NCBI GenBank assembly: GCA_019693395.1 | Contig: JAAMXP010005642.1 | Location: forward strand, 1 to 14,787 | From: Ettlia oleoabundans | Taxonomy: Eukaryota; Chlorophyta; Chlorophyceae; Chlamydomonadales | DNA length: 14,787 nucleotides | Direction of reading: 5' to 3' | In this document: in pieces, positions 7,353 to 14,787 of the stretch | How the letters are laid out: each line of letters opens with the position of its first letter | How positions within the stretch are numbered: position 1 is the first letter of the stretch | Notes under the pieces: generated by a model | What the model saw: the letters and a program-made list of their open reading frames with translations, nothing else | Databases searched by the model: none | Told to the model about the DNA's origin: nothing | Position numbers and translations under genes: made by a program

Positions 7353-10300
7353 CTACCGCTGGCCGCTCCCGCCGCGGAAATAGGGCCCCAGAGCGTGTCG
7401 TGCCGAACCCGTCCAACTCAGCTTCTGAGTGATGCCCTCGTACCTGCATTGCACGCAGGCGCAACAAGTCAGCAAGAATTACTGTTATGATTTGGGTATG
7501 TGCAAGTGGCTGCATACTCACGCAAGCATGGGCAGGGCTGAATGTAAGGTTGCTACTTCAGAAGTGAGGAGTGGGTTCCCAACCCCCGGTCCCTACTTAC
7601 CAGTCTTCATCAAGCGGATGCTGCAACGGCAGGGGAAGGGGGTTGCAAGCTGATGAGGCAGCAACAACCATGGTAGCACCACTAAATATTTGGCGCAGTA
7701 ATCTGTCCATCTGCCCTCCAACGGTGACAAATGGTGCATTGCAGGCGATAGCATAGGCAGAACGAAAAGTTATGGTACAAAGGATGACTGTGGTAACACA
7801 AGACGATTTAAAAACAGGTCACTGCCGGCTCAGCACCCACCATATTTATCATGGGCAACGCATGACGCGAGGTGCGGCAGACAATGGAGGAGTCCCGCAG
7901 CATCCTCATGGTGTGCCGCCCATCAAATGACGCCCTGCACAATCAAGGCAAGCGCAGCAACACGGTCTGAAGCAGCGCAGCATGGTACTGAACAGAACCA
8001 GGATTGGGGAGTCTAGAAAAACTCGTAGCACATCTCTGGCAACAGCAGAAGAGCATTGAGCCAAACAACAACAGAAGCACAGCACCCACCTGGCATGCGA
8101 GCGTGAGGATTGTGGCAGATGTACCTCGATTACGGAATGCTCGGGTACAACAACAGGCCTGCAAGTTCACATAAAAATGGCATAACATTATGCAAAAAAA
8201 TATGAACTGGCGCACAACAGCAGGCAGGGGTGGCAGCCAATGGCGGTTTGGGAGGTAATAGGTGAAAGCGCAGCACGTCTGCCGTGTCATTGCAGGCGAG
8301 TCAGAAAGAAGCGCTCTTCCACGTACGATGCGGTTGGGGGCAATAGCCCCTTGTGCAGCAGGATTGCTAGCAACGCAATGGCGACCGCCAACAGCCTGTC
8401 CCACCTGAATGAGAGGCTGTGGGGTGCCACAGGTGTGATCAGGGTGCAAGGAACGCTGGGTGCCACCATGGGACCACCTGCATGTCGAGGGCCATAAGCA
8501 ATAACTCGAGCCGGGCATTACCGCGAAAGTTTAGACCGACATTGTGCGCAAGACCTGAGCTTCCAAAAAGGGCCCAGAATTGGTTTGGCCCAAAGCAGCA
8601 TGCAGGCTCAGCACCATCCTGGCCATCGGCACACGGCCTGCTGGTAAGTAAGCCACCCATCACATCCATCAGTTGCTTTGCTTGCCTACCCACCTGCCGA
8701 CATGCTGTACGCTGTGCTGCCGCTGGGAGTGGCGATGATGAGGCCATCAGCCTGCAGCAACAAGGGGGGAAGTCTCACCCAGTGCAGATATGTGTGGGAC
8801 AGGCTGTTGGGAACCAGAATGTTGAACGCGAAAAACACATGCTACAAAACTGCTGTACTGCCCACCATACCTGTGCGGTGGTGATGTGGCTGCCGTCCAC
8901 AAAGCACTCTAGCTGCACCATTGCTGGGGAGGCACCTCTGCAGGCAAGGACAAGGCGACAATACACACAGGCAACACATGTCATAACCGTTGTAGATTGG
9001 CTCAAGTACAAAAGGTCGTGCTGCAGCCAGCAGCAAAACTTGAGCAAGCCTTCCGAGAAACTTGCTCTTCTTCCATACCTCTACAGATTGCGCAGTCCCT
9101 GCTCTTAGACAACTCAATATTTGTCAGCCTTGGATATCCAAGAAAAAGAAGAATAGAAAAATAATAGCTCCGCTCACCTGTCAATGAGGCACTCGTTCAA
9201 CACATGGTGCACCCGTTGCAACTGCCCGCCCCTGCAAACAAACAGTGAAGCGCAGCAGGATAAACTCTATGCATGCCTCAAAGCCCCACTTTGATGTAGT
9301 GCACTCTGCTGCTACTAACTACAGCCACAGACGATATCAGCGACGGATTGGAACATCACTGCTTCACCGCTTGGAGCGTACCAGTGGACCTCGCACTGCT
9401 TGCGAGAGCGCAGCGTGCAAAACACGGGCTCTCCCTGCCAGGGCGGCCAGAGCAGCCGCGACAGCACCGTGCGGGACTGCAAGCAGAGATGGGTGAAGGC
9501 AGCCCAGCACAGCTGAATGGCCAGCGTTTGCAGCTGTTTATTGCTTGTTGGAAGTGCAGCAAGGGTTTTTCACTGGTGATTGATGCATTAATGAACATAC
9601 AAGCGTCATTTATAAGGGTCAACGACCGCCCTCGGCCAACCTGGCAAGTTGGCTTCAACTCACCATGCTGGCGTTGAAGGGCGTGAGGAAGCCCAGTGTG
9701 CCCATTGCAAAGGAGATAACCGGCGGCAACGGCTCGTCGTGCACAAACAGTGAGGCCAGGTGCAGCACGGTACCATCTCCTGCAGGAAGAAAGTTGGAGA
9801 ACAAGGACGCATGGAGCGAACCAAAAGGAAAGCGGGGTTTAGTCTGGTATGGTATCGTGTACTGGGCCGGAAAATGGAGCAAGAACACAAGCCAAGCCAA
9901 GATACCAGTGCCGGCTATGCTGCTTCATTGTCGACATTGGCAAGCTGATGCCGGCTGCTCACCTCCCAGAGTGATGCAGAGGTCGATTTGTGGGAGGTGA
10001 TGGGATGGCTGAAAAGCATCAAATTCTGTGTACTCAGTTTGCGCCACCGGACGCTCCACCAGCACCTGCAAACCGTGGCTCTTCAGCCTGCAGCAGCAGC
10101 AACGGCAGCAGCATCTTGAAACATGAAAAGTTACAGGGGATAAGGGGCAAATGTGGGCAACATATATGGGGGGAACTGCACAGCTGAACCGTTGGCCAGG
10201 GGTGGCGGCAACGTCACAAATCAGGGCGTGTGGGCGCAGCGGGGATGGTTGGGCCACACAAGCACGACATATCGTGCATGCCACGCCGGCCCTGCAATGG

Positions 10301-11265
10301 TGCATGCTACCACTGCAGGTATGGATGACCATCTGTCGCATGAGAAGATGTGGCCCCATGCAGCAAAGGGCTGGCCCGTAGATTCCTTCCAGAGGGAAGG
10401 AGCAACCAGTGACGGCAAGTGCACAGCAGCCGCGCCGCACCATGTGCCTATCTCCTTCAGCTTCTGGCTGGCTGCCGCATCCCCAGGCTTCTTCACTATC
10501 AGAACGCATTTTGGGTGCTCGCCTTCCCACACCAGGTTGCAGCGCCGCCGCAGCTTGAGACTGCCAAAGCTGTCAGCCCAGGCCTGCAGTGGAGGCAATG
10601 GAGGTAAAGCTCGGGCGCATCGAGGTAAGGTAAGGTTTGATGGTTCAACTGTGTAGCAGGCCTGTTGCAGGCTGGAGTAGACTGCCTGGGTAGGCTAGGC
10701 AGAGGGACGCTGCATGACAGCGGTGGTATTGGCAGACGACGGCCGAGGAAATGTGGGGCTATGAGGGTGCACCATCTGGCCGAAGCGGAAACTGAGGATG
10801 GGTGCATGCTTGATGCCCTAATAACAATCTTGACCTTCCCAAGCGAAACAGCAAAAAGAGTGCTTAAGCACTTCCATCAGTCCCTCCGCTTACCACTTTA
10901 GCGCCCTGCACCACGCCGGTCTCTAAACTGGCTGTGGGTGGTGCTCCGTTGGTCGAGTACGCTGGCTTGAACTTGGTTGTGTACTGCAGAGGCGGCCGCT
11001 GCTGCCCCTGCTGCCGCCACTGGCGCTGCTGCACGGCCTGTGGTTGCAAATCCTGCTGCTGTTGCTGTAACTGGGCTGGGGGCGGAGGCTCTTCCCTGCC
11101 AGACCCGCTACCGCCGCTGCCCCCCGAGGGCGAGGCGGCAACGACGGCGGGGACTCCAGCGGAGCGCCCGCGTCCTCTGAGCGTGGTCGACAGGCATCGG
11201 GGTATCATGATGCTTCCCTGGATGCGCGTTGAGCTACAGCTGTTGAAAGTCTGACAACGGGTCAT
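7353..11265 (-). CDS. NADK: NAD kinase, 13 exons, 458 aa
   Basis: Phosphorylates NAD with ATP to make NADP. The exons, read right to left, are 11265-10894, 10583-10441, 10087-9963, 9779-9664, 9476-9382, 9231-9178, 8937-8871, 8751-8694, 8477-8405, 8158-8090, 7934-7841, 7620-7601 and 7443-7353; every junction is GT-AG with matching phase. Landmarks in order: VLIVKKPGD (about 151-159), GGDGT (213-217), [13 protein letters not shown], the NE pair (296-297) in [19 protein letters not shown] (332-340), VAPSVP, PHSLSFRP, and ASFDGR (392-397). These match eukaryotic NAD kinases from the nucleotide-binding GGDGT onward. Residues 1-124 are not conserved: Arg/Ser-rich, then Gly- and Gln-rich, which would suit a transit peptide plus a flexible linker; plastid or mitochondrial targeting is a guess. 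A stop codon directly precedes the chosen ATG; a second in-frame Met lies about 20 residues in. The first intron is the least certain join. Confidence 0.9.
7601..7620 (-). other. NADK: 20-nt microexon of NAD kinase
   Basis: The exon encodes HPLDED plus two bases of Trp. It has a pyrimidine-rich acceptor (CTTCCCCTGCCGTTGCAG) and a consensus donor (GTAAGT). Splicing it in joins LPMINM to HPLDEDW and then [10 protein letters not shown], the usual NAD kinase C-terminal pattern of a short loop, D-W, and L-x-W. Skipping it would shift the frame of the last exon. Confidence 0.75.
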
Positions 11266-11284
11266 CTAGGGCTGCGATCGACTG

Positions 11285-11745
11285 TCATAATCGGTGCAGT
11301 ATCTCGTGAATAGCGCGCAGAACTGGTTGCGATCCTATCCTATCAGGGTTGAGCTTTGGAACTAGCATAAGGCCTGCGCTGTCCAGGGCGCGGGCGCAGC
11401 ACGAGGCTGGCATGGTGAAGACAATTTCCCGCCAAGTTACATCCTTCCTGCGTGCAAATGCCTGAAACATACACCTGGGTTCCTAAAAGCCGCTCCGCTA
11501 TAACACCTCGTTCTGATGGCTGCCCCGCGAGCACGGCATTGAGTGCAGCCCTGTGCAAGCTTCGCGAACGCTTCGATTTATCTACAGTAAGCGGTCAGCG
11601 CTGGGCATCAACTGCGGCTGCACCGTCAGCGGCGGTGATGCAACAGCGCACCTCCGCCGGCAGGCGAATAGCAGTTCTCCAATTGCTCGGCCCAAAGGAT
11701 GAAGGACGGAAGCCTTGCAGGTAAGCATCTCACCAGAATCCATGC
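11285..11745 (-). other. Broken open frame upstream of NAD kinase, alternative to a plus-strand gene
   Basis: On the minus strand one frame reads YLQGFRPSSFGPSNWR onward, crosses a single TGA near 11600, and continues through KSKRSRSLHRAALNAV to about 11490. A second frame then takes over (ARRKDVTWREIV to HEILHRL) and stops at 11285, only 19 bp before the NAD kinase ATG. The composition is protein-like, but I recognise no family. It overlaps the plus-strand candidate at 11458-11936, so at most one is real. It may be a decayed gene, a NAD kinase leader, or an antisense shadow. Confidence 0.25.
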
Positions 11746-11936
11746 TTCAGGGGGGTATGATGAGTCTAGATTGCCGCACGGAGCTGACAGCAGGCGAACA
11801 CTCAGTGCACACATGATGCAACTGCCTGCCGTGGGTGCTGCTGCTGCTTTGTTGCACAATACCAGCCCACACCTCTTGTAGAAGCAGGGACGCATGGTCT
11901 GAAAAGAACACAGCTTTCGTGATGGCACTCACCTAG
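11458..11936 (+). CDS. Possible two-exon gene divergent from NAD kinase, 105 aa
   Basis: An ATG at 11458 opens a frame (MPETYTWVPKSRSAI...) that runs to a good donor, TTGCAG then GTAAGC, at 11720/11721. An acceptor with a pyrimidine tract (ACACCTCTTGTAG) at 11881 joins in phase to a short exon, 11882-11936, ending ...AFVMALT and TAG. A TGTAA polyadenylation-type signal follows at 12217-12221. The product would be 105 aa with no domain I recognise, and no signal peptide or membrane segment. The layout would give a bidirectional promoter of about 190 bp shared with NAD kinase. The case rests on splice grammar alone, and the minus strand here also has protein-like frames. Confidence 0.3.
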
Positions 11937-13304
11937 CCATTTCGCTGCTCTTTGGTGAATTCGATGCTGCCGATGGGTAGGGTTTGCCGTAGGTTAGCAG
12001 CAGCTGGCAGCGCGTCCAACAAGCCATTGGCGCCCCCAGGAAGAGGGCATGGCAGGGGTACGCAGGCCCGAAAGGGGCAGCATGGCGCGGGGTGGGGTGG
12101 GTGGTGGCTCCTGTTGTTGCTTACCAAACAAGTGCCTGGGCAGCAATGTGAGGCAAGCAAGTAGGCGGAGCGTTCGTTGTTGCATTTCATGCGCCAACTG
12201 ACAGCGTGACAACAGCTGTAAGCCAAGGAGCCCCCATTAAAGGAAGGCCTTCGTCAAAGCTTGGTACGCGATGTGCAAGGTGGGCGAGGTGTGGGCGGGC
12301 AATGTAGGCTAGCGGTCAGCATGTGGCTGACAGGACAGCGCTCCGCAGTGGTACGATTCCTTCCGCCACACCCTGCACAGCCAAGTGGAGCTGGCGGCTG
12401 GCACTCCCTGTGCGTTTCCAGGGCAACACGGCTGGAGACAGCTGGCAACCAATCAACCCGACCTGCGATAGTTGCCAACTGCCGGGCGTAGCAAAGCGGA
12501 GCGGCAGCAGCTGGCTTCAACTTCATTGTATCACCAGGCTCAACCTCGCATGAAAGTCAGACACTGCCTCAGGCTGAGGCTCCTTGCTTTCCTCCCTCTC
12601 GAGTTGGCCGCTGGGAACTCCTCCAGATGCACAGCCTCAGAATCCCCCGCTGACTGGCTTGCCGCCCAAGGGTCACAATGCCGGCTGGCACCACCTTCCT
12701 CTGCCACCCGCCACCAGCCAGACCTCATTGCCCATTGAAGGACCTCAGACGCTTTCCAACTTCTGAAAGTCCTCTAGGGTATCTCGTCTCCTGGTGACTA
12801 GACGGCTTCTTTCTTTCACATGTCCATGTGTAGCTCGCAGCACTTGCTGGCTGAATATGCAGCCAAGTGTATCTTGCTTCGCCTCCACTCAGCAGGTGAG
12901 CAGTCCTGCATTAATGCAATATTGTTCAACCTAGAGTGCTGCTGTTTTGAGGCAGTCCCCCTGCTTGTAATTATGCAGCCCTAGCGGGCCCTTGGACGCA
13001 TCGACCAGTGCGGTGCAGCCTCGATTTGCACCTTACCTCGGCTGTTGTGTTGAACACCTAAATATGGCTTTTCCTGCCGTCCCGTCCAAACTGGGAGCGA
13101 AATGTGTGCAGCATGTCGTCTGGCTAGCTGCAGTACAGTCACCTGCAGCTCCAGGCATGTGCACGTGAATTAACAACACGGCAGCTGCACCTGCTGCGTA
13201 CTTAAGCTCTGCTTGACGTGTCTGCTCCATTGTTCCCACCTGCAGCTCAAGTTCCGCATTCCACCACCCACTCTTGACCAAGACCCACAGTCCCTTAAGC
13301 CAAC
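11937..13304. other. 1.4-kb stretch with only weak exon-like islands
   Basis: Three islands were noted. On the minus strand, 12034 to 11937 reads ANGLLDALPAAANLRQTL with TAG then a GTGAGT donor. On the plus strand, a pyrimidine-rich acceptor at about 12420 precedes GNTAGDSWQPINPTCDSCQ, open to 12553. Also on the plus strand, an ATG at 12550 opens 62 codons with a leader-like start (MKVRHCLRLRLLAFLPLEL). None can be joined into a convincing gene. Confidence 0.4.
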
Positions 13305-14059
13305 ATGATCTGCCGCCGCCCCACTGTGTCCTTCCTGCTGCTGGTGGGCCTTCTGGGCCTGTGCCTCTGCCTGGCCATCCACAGCGCTCATGCCAGGGAC
13401 GTTCCTGGTGCCAGGCAGCTGCTCCAGACTGACCTCGATGAAATGAAGCGCCATGCGTGCCGCAAGGGAACCGTGAGTCAACTGCCTGGCCATGGCTGCT
13501 GCAGCTGCTGCCCACTGACAGGTTGACTGCTCAACTGCGCAGGTGTCCTGCATCTGCAGAATGTACGGATAGTTCCGGGTACGTCATAACATTTCCGTGC
13601 TGCCGTAGCCTTGCTGGCCTGCGCACCAGCATGCTACTGGCCCCCGCTCAGTCAGCAGTTCATGCGGTGCAGGGCACGGACTGCTCCGGTATTGAGGGCT
13701 ATTCGCTGGACTGTGGGGCCCTGTGCGCCTACGACCACAGGTGGTGCCTGCAGGCCACTGAGTTTGGTGTTGGCACACTTGGCTTCGGGCTGCTGGGGTG
13801 AGTTGGGCTAGCTGGCAGTGAACGGGTGGCAGTGAATGGGGAGCTGGAGTTGACTGGGGCAGACGACCAGTTGCAGCATCAAGCGCAACTTCCAGTGCTA
13901 GCACGGCATTGTTGGCTCAACTTTGCACGAACGTTCAGCTGTGCGATCAGCCAAGAGGCACTGCTAGATGTCCATGCACGTGATGCAAAGGTTGCGCTTG
14001 CTGATTCGGTGTCTGTGCATGTTTGCCGGGCTATGCCATGCAGGCTGGATGAGTGCTGA
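13305..14059 (+). CDS. Putative small secreted cysteine-rich protein, 102 aa as modelled
   Basis: The ATG at 13305 has A at -3 and opens a textbook signal peptide: MICRRP, a Leu-rich core to about residue 26, then HSAHA as a likely cleavage site after Ala30. Exon 1 (13305-13472) ends at a GTGAGT donor. A phase-matched continuation is 13673-13797 (acceptor GCGGTGCAG), which reads GTDCSGIEGYSLDCGALC, and then 14044-14059 (acceptor CTATGCCATGCAG), reading LDEC and stop. The modelled mature part has six cysteines, an even number suited to disulfides. If the GTGAGT at 13798 is not used, the protein instead stops at 13801. An alternative acceptor at 13542 would give only VSCICRMYG and a stop. TGTAA at 14288-14292 could be the polyadenylation signal. 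The family is not recognised. The leader is well supported; the splicing is a proposal. Confidence 0.45.
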
Positions 14060-14787
14060 GCAAGGCCTCCAGTGGATGGAAGCAACGAAGGAATCTCAGG
14101 TCAGATGAGTGCTGCAGACACACACCAGTCTGTACGATACCATGAGCGCAAACATAAACATCAACGCATGACTAGAACCTCTAACCCGTTGGGCATGGAG
14201 AGTGGGCTTGAAACACAGAATTTTTCAAAGCTGATGCATGTGCCTAGGAGCCCAAGTTTCATCCAAACCGTTGGGGAGTATTGAATGTGTAAATACCTGC
14301 AAGTGCCTCATATCAACACATGGAACGCCACGGACGGAGCAGTTCAGTCGGTGCATGACTGGGAAGATGATGTGCCGCCATCGAGGTGGGCACCTTCCAG
14401 GGTGGCAAGCTGCCAGAGAAGCAGGCATGCAGAGAACATAAACAGCCTCACTAGACCCAAGCAGTGCTGCAAAGGCCTGGTGTCCATCCGGCTCAGTGGT
14501 GGTATCAGTGGAAGGGCTTAACCTCAACCTTGGCCGGAAGCATGAGTCGGGTGGCAGCGACTAAAAGGTGGGTTTTGGAGGCCACTGAGGCATCCCGTAC
14601 TGCCAGCGTTGATCAATGCTGCAGTGCCCCAACGCTGCCAACAGAAGTGCTGGTGGGAGTGGTCATGCTGTTGCTGCATGGCATGCTCCGCCAAGGGCAG
14701 TAACTGGGCCTCAATCCCACACTCCTGGCCATACAGATGCTGCTTATGGTGCTACAGCTGATGGGGACGGGTAGGTGGGTGGGTGGG
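14060..14787. other. Right-hand flank, no gene recognised
   Basis: Open frames exist on both strands but none has a start, motif and splice sites that agree. The minus strand has a short protein-like island near 14415-14350 (LATLEGAHLDGGTSSSQ) after a TCTCTGGCAG acceptor. TGTAA at 14288-14292 is on the plus strand and fits the secreted-protein gene. The window ends in a GGGT-rich run. Confidence 0.4.
14767..14787 (+). repeat. G-rich GGGT run at the right edge
   Basis: Several GGG blocks separated by one to three bases (GGGTAGGTGGGTGGGTGGG) could fold as a G-quadruplex or simply be low-complexity DNA at which assembly stopped. The left edge begins with the complementary CACCCACCCAC. Confidence 0.6.

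Noticed and set aside
7180..7521. Minus-strand 113-aa frame with an RRRHLATLLAASA stretch resembling a thylakoid-lumen leader
   Set aside because: It overlaps the last NAD kinase exon in another frame and its start falls at the splice acceptor. The NAD kinase frame explains the conservation.
8419..9108. Plus-strand 229-aa open frame
   Set aside because: It runs across several NAD kinase exons and introns on the opposite strand and has no motif of its own.
10671..10792. Extra NAD kinase exon reading [19 protein letters not shown]
   Set aside because: Its phase does not fit exon 1, no good donor follows, and exon 1 joins the 10583 acceptor directly in phase.
10960..11110. CTG/CAG-rich tract as a microsatellite or repeat array
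   Set aside because: It encodes the Gln-rich N-terminal segment of NAD kinase and is too irregular to be a true repeat array. No CRISPR-like spacing exists anywhere in the window.

Overview
This window looks like nuclear DNA of a green alga, perhaps of the Chlorella/Coccomyxa lineage. That placement is inferred from gene content and style; no species is claimed. The genes are cut by many short GT-AG introns of roughly 120-340 bp, coding exons are GC-rich, and low-complexity Ala/Gln stretches and CTG-rich runs are common. No bacterial operon, tRNA, rRNA, CRISPR array or intact transposon was seen.

Four gene bodies lie on the minus strand and are read from right to left. NAD kinase (about 11265-7353) was reconstructed as 13 exons joining in one frame to 458 codons plus stop. 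It carries the GGDGT, NE and TPSGSTAY motifs and contains a 20-nt microexon. Next is an ankyrin-repeat/U-box gene (about 6818-4172) with about eleven ankyrin repeats, a basic Ala/Gln-rich linker and a U-box split over two exons; two in-frame stops and two frame changes suggest a pseudogene or local sequence errors. Then comes glutathione S-transferase copy A (3948-1606), seven exons in one frame, 281 aa, apparently intact. Last is a second GST copy B (973-14), which runs off the left edge. Its first exon is missing from the expected place, and a relic of a GST exon 1 lies in the opposite orientation at about 1080-1122. Copy B is probably a broken duplicate.

The right third is on the plus strand or unresolved. 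A small gene divergent from NAD kinase (11458-11936) is possible but unproven. A clear signal-peptide ORF starts at 13305 and can be spliced to a predicted 102-aa secreted protein with six cysteines in its mature part. The stretches 11937-13304 and 14060-14787 hold only weak exon-like islands.

NAD kinase makes NADP and GST conjugates glutathione, so the cluster has a loose redox and stress theme. That link is contextual; eukaryotic neighbours need not be co-regulated. The main points for follow-up are the microexon, the inverted GST exon relic, the four lesions in the ankyrin/U-box gene and the secreted cysteine-rich candidate.
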